DNA of 10,847 nucleotides from Syntrophaceae bacterium UBA2192 (GTDB lineage Bacteria > Desulfobacterota > Syntrophia > Syntrophales > UBA2192). A program made the position numbers and the translations under genes. The notes under the pieces are model-generated. The model saw nothing but the letters and a program-made list of their open reading frames with translations. It was not told the DNA's origin and did no database searches. Below, one piece after another: positions 6,099 to 10,847 of this stretch. Positions within the stretch are counted from its first letter, which is position 1, and each line of letters begins with the position of its first letter. The stretch covers positions 1-10,847 of the forward strand of contig DCVI01000062.1 in assembly GCA_002327315.1 (NCBI GenBank), written 5' to 3'.

Positions 6099-7850
6099 CT
6101 ATTGTGCGCCGCGCATCGACGCGGGCCTGGGGATGGGGAGCGTAACTTCCGGAATGGCGATCCTGAAAGGTCCGGGGGCCTTATTTTCCAGGGCAAGGGC
6201 GGCGGCATTCTTTTCGCGCAGCGAGCGCGGCTCATAGCTCCAGCCCTCTTTCAGCCTCTTTTCCTCCCCCCGGAGCTTTGCCAGGGCGTAGAGGCCGAAG
6301 AGGGGCGCCAGCATTCTCGTCTTCCAGCCGAAGGTCCCGTATAAATCCTGCAAAAGATCGTTCATTTTTCCGCACAGCCGTTCATTTCCCTTGTACCATT
6401 TCTTCATGGCCCACACGGCCCCGGCGTAGGTCGAGCGAAGGGGCGCCGCGTCCCAGGCGACGCGATTGCGGATCCGGGCATCGGGGTGCTCCCCGTGTGA
6501 CTGCCAGCCCTTCAGCATCGTCCGGATAAGGCGGTAGAGGCTGGGGCCGTTGACCTCGAAATCCCGGCGGAAGGCCCCGATGAGAAATTCCTCCTCGCGG
6601 CCGTTTTGGATGTGGGGGTGGCGGTAGTTGAAGCGGTACTGGCCGTGGGCATCGGCGGCGGGGAACTCCGATTCGGGCAGGAGCGTGCCGTCCTGGCGGT
6701 GCTGCTCATGGAGCGGTGTGCCCGGGTTCGGGGTGTAGAGCATGAACTGGTGGAAGTCCGTGTCGTGGCTCACGGCGTAGTCGATGATGCCGTACAGGTT
6801 CAGGGGCGTGTGGTTTTCCAGTCCGATGATGGACGAGCCCAGGACGCGGATCCCGTTTTCCTGCAGGGTTTTGACGAGCTTTTTCGTGTCCACGTCCTCG
6901 AGTTTGCGGTAGGCGCTGCTCTCGCCCTCGAGGCCCATCCAGACCCAGATGATCCCCAGCCCCACGAGCTGCTCGATCGAGTAGGACTGCAAAACCCTGG
7001 CGGAGCTGAAGACATTCAGCGCCCAGCTCTTCCCGTTTTTCTCCATCAGCTCCAGGAGGCGAAGCGTGCGCTTGCGGTGCAGAAGGAAATTCTCGTCGAG
7101 GACGAAGAAGGACCGCACGGCGAGTTTCTCCTCGATCTGGCACATGACGGAGTAGAGCTCATCGCCCGTTTCGTAGAAATTGAGGAACTTTCCCTTGCCG
7201 CCGAAGAGGGCCGACGTGGAGCAGAAGTTACAGCCCACGGGGCAGCCCACGGAGGGGATCAGGATGGCCGCCGTGCGCGCCGGCTTTTGCGGCAGGTCGA
7301 CGCCCAGCATCCGGGCGCCGAACCCCGAGTAGACCATGGGGTGCCGGACGGGCGCCTTCTCGTCCTGCCCGAGGAATCGGCGAAACCACGAGATCCCGTC
7401 GCCCTTCACGATGTGGTCGGCATCGATGATCCCGTCGAGATCCTCCCGGCCGGCGATATGACCTCCGACGACGATGGTTGCCCCGGGCCGGTGTTCGCGA
7501 ATCACCTCGCACATCTTTTTCACCTTGCCCGTGTTGGGCACGATGGAGCTGATCCCCACGATGTCGTAGTCGTTCTCCCGTATTTCCCGGATGAAGTCGT
7601 CGAGGCGGGGATAATCGAGGACGGTGCAGGGTGCGTCGATATTGGCCTGCAGCATCCGCAGCGCAAACGAGGGGTGAAACATCCGAAGGGAGAAGCCGCC
7701 CTGGATGCGCGTCACCTGGTTCTGGTAGAGCTCCATGGGGTTGATCCTGCGGCTTCCGTATTCGTCATCCTGCGCATAGGGTCCGAAGACGCCGGTAAGC
7801 AGGATCCGCGCGTGGCGGCCCAAGGGATGAGGGATCTGTGAGTTCGGCAT
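6099..7850 (-). CDS. Cobalamin-binding-domain radical SAM protein, substrate unknown
   Basis: 583 residues. About residues 60-165 form a Rossmann-like B12-binding domain (YDIVGISSIVPN at 95-106, ATIVVGGHIAG at 124-134, HIVKGDG near 146-152). The radical SAM core follows, with the [4Fe-4S] motif Cys203-x3-Cys207-x2-Cys210 in SVGCPVGCNFCSTS, then ENFLLHRKRTL and ARVLQSYSIEQL, and GLEGESSAYRKLED in the barrel. The last 150 residues are a basic, aromatic-rich extension ending in a proline-rich tail. Family knowledge: such enzymes use SAM, often with cobalamin, for methylations or rearrangements in lipid, pigment or natural-product pathways. Nothing here identifies the substrate, and no biosynthetic partner is adjacent. 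AAGGAG followed by CCTC precedes the ATG. The gene diverges from a two-component operon across a 191-base spacer that holds a candidate operator. Cytoplasmic, oxygen-sensitive chemistry expected. Confidence 0.92.
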   Translation of the reverse strand: MPNSQIPHPLGRHARILLTGVFGPYAQDDEYGSRRINPMELYQNQVTRIQGGFSLRMFHPSFALRMLQANIDAPCTVLDYPRLDDFIREIRENDYDIVGISSIVPNTGKVKKMCEVIREHRPGATIVVGGHIAGREDLDGIIDADHIVKGDGISWFRRFLGQDEKAPVRHPMVYSGFGARMLGVDLPQKPARTAAILIPSVGCPVGCNFCSTSALFGGKGKFLNFYETGDELYSVMCQIEEKLAVRSFFVLDENFLLHRKRTLRLLELMEKNGKSWALNVFSSARVLQSYSIEQLVGLGIIWVWMGLEGESSAYRKLEDVDTKKLVKTLQENGIRVLGSSIIGLENHTPLNLYGIIDYAVSHDTDFHQFMLYTPNPGTPLHEQHRQDGTLLPESEFPAADAHGQYRFNYRHPHIQNGREEEFLIGAFRRDFEVNGPSLYRLIRTMLKGWQSHGEHPDARIRNRVAWDAAPLRSTYAGAVWAMKKWYKGNERLCGKMNDLLQDLYGTFGWKTRMLAPLFGLYALAKLRGEEKRLKEGWSYEPRSLREKNAAALALENKAPGPFRIAIPEVTLPIPRPASMRGAQ

Positions 7851-7922
7851 GAGGCTCCTTCCGGGGTCTGATTTCCGGCAATCATGAACCCCTGGGCCCG
7901 GGAAGGAAAGCGCTCATTGGCC

Positions 7923-7941
7923 TTTTACAATAGTTTTACAA
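7923..7941. promoter_or_regulatory. Candidate OmpR-family operator: TTTTACAA direct repeat, 11-bp period
   Basis: TTTTACAA occurs at 7923-7930 and again at 7934-7941, separated by TAG, so equivalent bases are 11 bp apart, one helical turn. OmpR/PhoB-type regulators commonly bind as head-to-tail dimers to direct repeats with this period. The site lies 30 bases upstream of the -35 of the two-component operon and 73 bases from the radical SAM start codon. A weaker related word (TTTGCACA) is at 7964-7971. That this operon's own regulator binds here is inference. Confidence 0.5.
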
Positions 7942-7971
7942 AGCCGGATCCGCCGGGAAAATATTTGCACA

Positions 7972-7998
7972 TTGACACGGGCAGGGCCCCATTATACT
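7972..7998 (+). promoter_or_regulatory. Sigma70-type promoter of the two-component operon
   Basis: The -35 TTGACA (7972-7977) is a full consensus match and the -10 TATACT (7993-7998) matches at five of six positions, with a 15-base spacer. Transcription would start near 8005, giving a leader of about 37 bases with the Shine-Dalgarno AGGGAG at 8029-8034. The in-frame ATG at 8003 falls at or before this start site, which supports GTG 8042 as the true kinase start. Confidence 0.6.
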
Positions 7999-8041
7999 TA
8001 TCGTGCCAGGGGCATGCGCAGGCCCTGCAGGGAGAGCATCC

Positions 8042-9043
8042 GTGAACCGGTTCAAGTGGTTTTATCATCCCGTTTTCATCTTCGTCTTTTCCATCGTCGC
8101 CCTGGCGGCCTCGCTGGCCCTATACATCTACTGGTACATCGAGGTCAGCGCGGGGCTGAAGGCGGTCATCGAGAAGTACCATCTCGACCCCTCCCAGTTT
8201 CTCGAGGTCCAGACCTGGGTCGTCATCCTGGTGCTCTCCATCCTGGTGGCGATCATCCTGGCCGGGGTCTTCCTCATCTTCATCTACAACCAGAAGACGT
8301 GGCAGCTCTACCGGATGCAGAGAAACTTCATCAACAGCTTCACCCATGAGCTCAAGACGCCCGTGACGTCCCTCAAGCTCTACCTGGAGACCTTCGCGAA
8401 ACACGAACTGCCCCGGGAGGACCGGCTCAAATATGTCGGTTTCATGATCCAGGACGTGGAGAGGCTCCTGGACAACATCAACCGCATCCTGGAGCTTGCC
8501 AAAATCGAGAGCGGGAGCTACAGCAAGGAATTCGTCGAGACGGACCTGGTGGCAGCCGTAGAGCAGTTCTGCCGCCGAAATGCGGATCTTTTCCGCAATG
8601 CGGAAATCCGGATTCACAACCCGGCGGGGAAACCGCTCCGGTGCTCCGTCATCCCCTTGCTTCTCGACATGTTCCTGATGAACATCCTCACCAATGCCGT
8701 GAAGTACAACAAGTCGGGCGCCCCCGCCGTGGACATCCGCTTCGTTCCCCGGGGGAAGGAGCTGCACCTCCGGTTCGAGGACAACGGGATCGGCATCGAC
8801 CGATCGGAGATCCGGAATATCTTCAAAAAGTTCTACCAGGTCGGCTCGACGGACAACATGACGGCGAAGGGAAGCGGCCTGGGCCTGTACATGGCCCAGC
8901 AGATCGCGAAAATTCACCGGGGAAAGCTTGTCGCAGAGAGCAAGGGCACGGGGAAAGGGTCCGTGTTCACCCTGACCCTGCCGCTGCTCGGTCCGGAAGA
9001 AAAGCCCGACGAGGAAACAGGCGGGCAAAGGGGTCAGGCATGA
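8042..9043 (+). CDS. Membrane sensor histidine kinase with minimal periplasmic loop
   Basis: 333 residues from GTG 8042, seven bases after AGGGAG. Two membrane segments (about 9-32 and 59-82) enclose a periplasmic loop of only about 25 residues. There is no HAMP, PAS or GAF domain. The phosphoacceptor domain follows directly, with H-box FINSFTHELKTPV (His102) and a long helix pair to about 165. The catalytic domain shows the N-box NILTNAVKYN (214-223), G1 DNGIGI (247-252), the F-box region FKKFYQVGS and G2 GSGLGL (277-282), so all kinase motifs are intact. The tail after 316 is charged and probably disordered. It autophosphorylates on His102 and passes the phosphate to its partner regulator, whose ATG overlaps this stop as ATGA. 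With so little periplasmic sequence it may sense within the membrane or through a partner protein; this is inference. The signal is unknown. Confidence 0.96.
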   Translation: MNRFKWFYHPVFIFVFSIVALAASLALYIYWYIEVSAGLKAVIEKYHLDPSQFLEVQTWVVILVLSILVAIILAGVFLIFIYNQKTWQLYRMQRNFINSFTHELKTPVTSLKLYLETFAKHELPREDRLKYVGFMIQDVERLLDNINRILELAKIESGSYSKEFVETDLVAAVEQFCRRNADLFRNAEIRIHNPAGKPLRCSVIPLLLDMFLMNILTNAVKYNKSGAPAVDIRFVPRGKELHLRFEDNGIGIDRSEIRNIFKKFYQVGSTDNMTAKGSGLGLYMAQQIAKIHRGKLVAESKGTGKGSVFTLTLPLLGPEEKPDEETGGQRGQA

Positions 9044-9771
9044 AGGACACGGTTCGGAAACGGATTCTCATCATCGAGGATGACGCGCACATCGCGGAAG
9101 GCCTGAGGCTCAACCTCTCTCTCAAGGGCCATGATGCGGCGATCGCCCTCGACGGCCCCTCGGGCCTGAGGGAGTGGAAGGAGTGGAGGCCGGACCTGAT
9201 CGTCCTGGACATCATGCTGCCCGGGATCGACGGCCTGTCGATCCTGCGAAACATCCGGCTCGAGGACGAGCGGCTCCCCATCCTGATCCTCTCGGCAAAG
9301 AGCGAGCCCGAGTACCGGGTCAAGGGGCTTGCCTACGGCGTCGACGACTACCTCTCCAAACCTTTCAACCTCGACGAGTTCCTGTTGCGGGTCGAGCGTT
9401 TGTTGACGAGGTCCGCCTGGGGCGGCGAGGGCGATCCTTCCTGGGGGAGCCTCTCCACGGTGGGGCCGACGTACACCTTCGGCGGCAACACGATCGATTT
9501 CGAGAAATTCACGGCCCGCTGCCGGATGGGCGAGGTCAGCCTCACGGAGCAGGAAATCAGGCTCCTGAAGATCTTCATCGTCAATCGCGGCAAGCTGCTT
9601 TCGCGCAGGGAGCTCCTGGAGATCGGGTGGGGATACACGGGGGACACGCCGTCACGGACCGTGGACAATTTCATCGTTCGGTTCCGCAAATACTTCGAAG
9701 ACGACCCCCACCAGCCGAAATTCTTCCGGAGCGTCCGCTCCGTCGGGTACGTCTTCGACCACGAAGCCTGA
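9040..9771 (+). CDS. OmpR/PhoB-family response regulator
   Basis: 243 residues. The receiver domain (about 7-124) has the acidic pair Asp14-Asp15 after ILIIE, phosphoacceptor Asp57 in LIVLDIMLPG, Ser85 in LILSAKSE and Lys107 in YLSKPF: a complete, phosphorylatable site. A 20-residue linker leads to the winged-helix DNA-binding domain (about 145-241), with LTEQEIRLLKIF, GKLLSRRELLE and the recognition-helix/wing region SRTVDNFIVRFRKYFE followed by RSVRSVGYVF. Its ATG overlaps the kinase stop by four bases, so the two are translationally coupled and form a cognate pair. Regulators of this family bind direct repeats with a period of about 11 bp. Such a repeat sits in the operon's own promoter region at 7923-7941, which suggests autoregulation and possible control of the divergent radical SAM gene. 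The regulon is otherwise unknown. Confidence 0.96.
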   Translation: MKDTVRKRILIIEDDAHIAEGLRLNLSLKGHDAAIALDGPSGLREWKEWRPDLIVLDIMLPGIDGLSILRNIRLEDERLPILILSAKSEPEYRVKGLAYGVDDYLSKPFNLDEFLLRVERLLTRSAWGGEGDPSWGSLSTVGPTYTFGGNTIDFEKFTARCRMGEVSLTEQEIRLLKIFIVNRGKLLSRRELLEIGWGYTGDTPSRTVDNFIVRFRKYFEDDPHQPKFFRSVRSVGYVFDHEA

Positions 9772-9862
9772 ACGGACGGGGCGTCTGTCGCCACGGTCTT
9801 TCCATGATCCGATATCCCTCTCATCTTTTCCCTTAGAGTGAAATCAGTCTTTTCGACAGGGA

Positions 9863-9887
9863 AAATCCATCGATGGCGAATGGATTT
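9863..9887. repeat. Perfect inverted repeat, 8-bp arms
   Basis: AAATCCAT (9863-9870) and ATGGATTT (9880-9887) are perfect inverted copies around a 9-base loop. There is no T-run after it on either strand, so it is not a standard intrinsic terminator. It lies about 90 bases past the response regulator stop. Confidence 0.5.
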
Positions 9888-9948
9888 CGAAAGCGCGGCG
9901 GTGCATACTGTAAACGACAGCGAGATATCATTACCCCTCCCCTTTAAC

Positions 9949-9996
9949 AATCTTGCCCCATCAAGTCCCGCCTACGCTTGGTGGGGCAAGATTTTT
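9949..9996 (+). terminator. Long hairpin followed by a T-run, probable terminator of the two-component operon
   Basis: Arms of 17 bases (9949-9965 and 9977-9993) pair at 16 positions, for example CTTGCCCCA with TGGGGCAAG, around an 11-base loop. The sequence runs into TTTTT (9992-9996). The left arm starts with AA after TTTAAC, so the reverse orientation has only a weak T-run. It lies 180 bases after the regulator stop and is the first strong terminator-like structure there. It may instead belong to a dispersed palindromic repeat. Confidence 0.6.
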
Positions 9997-10097
9997 CCGA
10001 TGCACGAACTCTCCCCATCGATACGACTCCGACACCGGGCTTGAAATCGCCGATACGGATGACCGGGGGCGCCTGTGAGAGACCCCATCCTTAATCT

Positions 10098-10120
10098 TCC
10101 TCTCCCTTGAGGGGAGAGGA
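10098..10120. repeat. Palindromic repeat, CTCTCCCTTGAGGGGAGAG type
   Basis: TCCTCTCCC (10098-10106) and GGGAGAGGA (10112-10120) are perfect inverted copies with loop TTGAG, flanked by CCCCATCC and GGTGAGGGTGAA. This is a familiar dispersed intergenic palindrome of proteobacterial genomes; its minus-strand translation gives the common spurious peptide 'CPLPSRER'. Confidence 0.75.
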
Positions 10121-10125
10121 CAGAG

Positions 10126-10323
10126 GTGAGGGTGAATGATGCCCTTCCTCAGATATCCCAGCTCGCAAACCTGTTTGGTTCTGTCCTTGCCCGCAAGCCC
10201 CGCCCTGTGGGCGGGGAGCTTCACAAGGAATTTCTCCAGTTTCTCGAGGCAAGGGAAGCGTTCATGAGGGGTCTGATCAAGCGCCTGGCAAAGGCGGAAA
10301 CAGAAGGCATGATGACGACGTGA
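10126..10323 (+). CDS. Doubtful short reading frame, possibly a gene fragment (65 codons)
   Basis: The frame opens with GTG at 10126 (or GTG at 10132) directly after the palindromic repeat, whose GGGGAGAGGA would have to act as ribosome binding site. The second half has G/C-ending codons and a helical character (LHKEFLQFLEAREAFMRGLIKRLAKAE) typical of real protein. The first half is composed partly of repeat sequence and contains an 8-bp hairpin. I do not recognise it. It could be the 3' remnant of a gene whose front was lost or replaced by the repeat, or chance. The stop overlaps another short GTG frame (10320-10496) whose second half does not look like protein. Confidence 0.3.
   Translation: MRVNDALPQISQLANLFGSVLARKPRPVGGELHKEFLQFLEAREAFMRGLIKRLAKAETEGMMTT
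10198..10216. repeat. GC-rich inverted repeat CCCCGCCC-TGT-GGGCGGGG
   Basis: This is a perfect 8-bp hairpin with a 3-base loop. With one bulged base the stem extends to AAG/CTT. It is the third strong palindrome within 270 bases. There is no T-run after it. Confidence 0.6.
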
Positions 10324-10345
10324 ACATCGATAAAATGACATTGAG

Positions 10346-10368
10346 GCAGCCGGTCACTGTCCGGTTGC
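10346..10368. repeat. Imperfect inverted repeat GCAGCCGG / CCGGTTGC
   Basis: Eight-base arms with a 7-base loop (TCACTGT). The single difference would be a G-U pair in plus-strand RNA. It lies in the otherwise gene-free stretch between 10324 and 10490. A 10-bp palindrome GCCAATTGGC follows at 10389-10398. No function assigned. Confidence 0.4.
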
Positions 10369-10490
10369 AGGCTAAGAAGAAGGGGCTGGCCAATTGGCTA
10401 ACCACTTTGTTTGTATGCATCTTTCCTGTGTCCCACGGTCAGCATGGTCAATCTTGTCTGCGTTCTCCCTTGCTTTGCTGGCCAGCTCCC

Positions 10491-10709
10491 TTATAATTCG
10501 AGGAGCTTCTTGACCTTCCTGCTCATGTAATACTTGGCATTTTTGTCCGAGATCCGTTCGATAGCAAGACAGGCCTCTTCATACTCGTCAAGGTATATTT
10601 CCAGCATCTTCTTGATGTGGAACCTCTCGGTCTTTTTCGTCTTTTCCGCCAGTTTCTCAAGTCTTTGCCCGATTTTGTCCGGGATCCGGACATTCAATGT
10701 CTTCACCAT
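10491..10709 (-). CDS. Ribbon-helix-helix antitoxin-like protein (RelB/CopG type)
   Basis: 72 residues. The N-terminus MVKTLNVRIPDKIGQRLEKL is a typical ribbon-helix-helix beta strand plus first helix. The second helix is ERFHIKKMLEIYLDEYEE (about 28-45), where the family usually has 's.yireAI..yLed'. The C-terminal part to KKLLEL is helical and would be the toxin-binding tail in a type II antitoxin. Such proteins dimerise, bind their own promoter through the N-terminal strand and neutralise a RelE/ParE toxin. No toxin frame follows downstream on the minus strand, where one is expected: 10490 to about 10320 contains no such gene. The truncated gene upstream could be a partner only if the order is reversed. 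The ATG at 10709 has a modest GGGGAC ahead of it. The codons are more A/T-rich than in the two-component genes, so recent transfer is possible. Confidence 0.8.
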   Translation of the reverse strand: MVKTLNVRIPDKIGQRLEKLAEKTKKTERFHIKKMLEIYLDEYEEACLAIERISDKNAKYYMSRKVKKLLEL

Positions 10710-10758
10710 TTCATGTGTCCCCGGTCTTCTCTGTTTTCTTCCTGGCTATACAGTTTCG

Positions 10759-10847
10759 TCAGATCTGCTTGAATAGCTCATAATTCAGATGGAACTTGTC
10801 ATTTTCCAACTTTAAGACACCGATGCATTTATCTGCCAGTTTCTGCA
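10759..10847 (-). CDS. C-terminal end of an unidentified gene, cut by the window edge
   Basis: Read on the minus strand from the window edge, one frame stays open for 28 codons and ends at TGA (10761-10759). The visible residues include KLADKCIGVLKL and LENDKFHLNYELFKQI, with a hydrophobic/charged pattern typical of real coding sequence; the other two frames close within 12 codons. It lies 49 bases upstream of the antitoxin-like gene in the same direction, so the two could be co-transcribed. Too little is visible to name a family. Confidence 0.5.
   Translation of the reverse strand, partial: QKLADKCIGVLKLENDKFHLNYELFKQI

Noticed and set aside
6606..7841. 411-codon open frame on the plus strand
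   Set aside because: Antisense to the radical SAM gene, which carries intact cofactor motifs; the plus-strand product has shadow-like composition and no recognisable motif.
8003..8041. Upstream ATG giving the kinase 13 extra residues
   Set aside because: It lies directly after the -10 box, at or before the expected transcript start, and lacks a ribosome binding site, while GTG 8042 has AGGGAG seven bases ahead and gives a normal N-terminus.
8120..9028. 302-codon open frame on the minus strand
   Set aside because: Antisense to the histidine kinase, whose H, N, G1 and G2 boxes are all present.
9174..9836. 220-codon plus-strand frame overlapping the response regulator
   Set aside because: Out of frame with an intact OmpR-family gene; Arg/Pro-rich shadow.
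9961..10341. 126-codon open frame on the minus strand
   Set aside because: Much of it is translated dispersed repeat (the common spurious peptide CPLPSRER) and the terminator hairpin.
10320..10496. 58-codon GTG frame overlapping the stop of the 10126 frame
   Set aside because: The beginning (NIDKMTLRQPVTVRL) looks protein-like and the overlap is suggestive, but the second half is rich in Cys, Pro and His and runs against the end of the antitoxin-like gene. It could be a truncated remnant; not strong enough to call.
1..10847. CRISPR array, tRNA genes, insertion sequence
   Set aside because: No regularly spaced repeat-spacer pattern, no cloverleaf-like sequence with a T-arm GTTCGA box in context, and no transposase frame were found on reading both strands.

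Overview
The window looks like a bacterial chromosomal segment of moderately high G+C with strong G/C preference at third codon positions. The intergenic repeats (twin hairpins of the 'GGATTCCCGC..GCGGGAATGACGG' type), the lipoproteins, a cobalamin-binding radical SAM protein and an UPF0371 protein fit an anaerobic Gram-negative of the former Deltaproteobacteria, for example the Syntrophobacterales. This placement is inferred from general pattern and was not tested by any search. I see no tRNA, rRNA, CRISPR array, insertion sequence or integrase.

Layout. Positions 115-7850 carry seven genes, all on the minus strand. In transcription order they are: a cobalamin-type radical SAM protein (7850-6099), a site-2-protease-like M50 membrane peptidase (5828-5193), a small secreted protein with three 16-residue repeats (4998-4621), a small lipoprotein (4544-4008), a UPF0371/DUF1846 protein (3689-2172), a 58-residue helical protein (2017-1841) and a large lipoprotein with a possible caspase/gingipain-like N-terminal domain (1812-115). 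The last two are 28 bases apart and probably form one operon. The spacers between the others hold a bidirectional hairpin terminator (3925-3955), a candidate promoter (3865-3891) and two copies of a twin-hairpin dispersed repeat (3731-3789 and 5977-6032).

Divergent from the radical SAM gene, on the plus strand, is a two-component pair: a membrane histidine kinase (8042-9043) and an OmpR-family response regulator (9040-9771), overlapping by four bases. The divergent spacer (7851-8041) holds a sigma70-like promoter and, just upstream, a perfect 8-bp direct repeat with an 11-bp period. That is the usual geometry of an OmpR-family operator. The regulator may therefore control its own operon and perhaps the radical SAM gene.

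From 9772 to 10490 there is no confident gene. The stretch is rich in inverted repeats, including a strong terminator-like hairpin, and contains one doubtful short reading frame. The window ends with a ribbon-helix-helix antitoxin-like gene (10709-10491) that has no visible toxin gene downstream, preceded by the last 28 codons of another minus-strand gene. The best candidates for something undescribed are the cysteine-rich lipoprotein, the radical SAM gene with its divergent regulators, and the hairpin repeats whose two copies differ by pairing-preserving changes.
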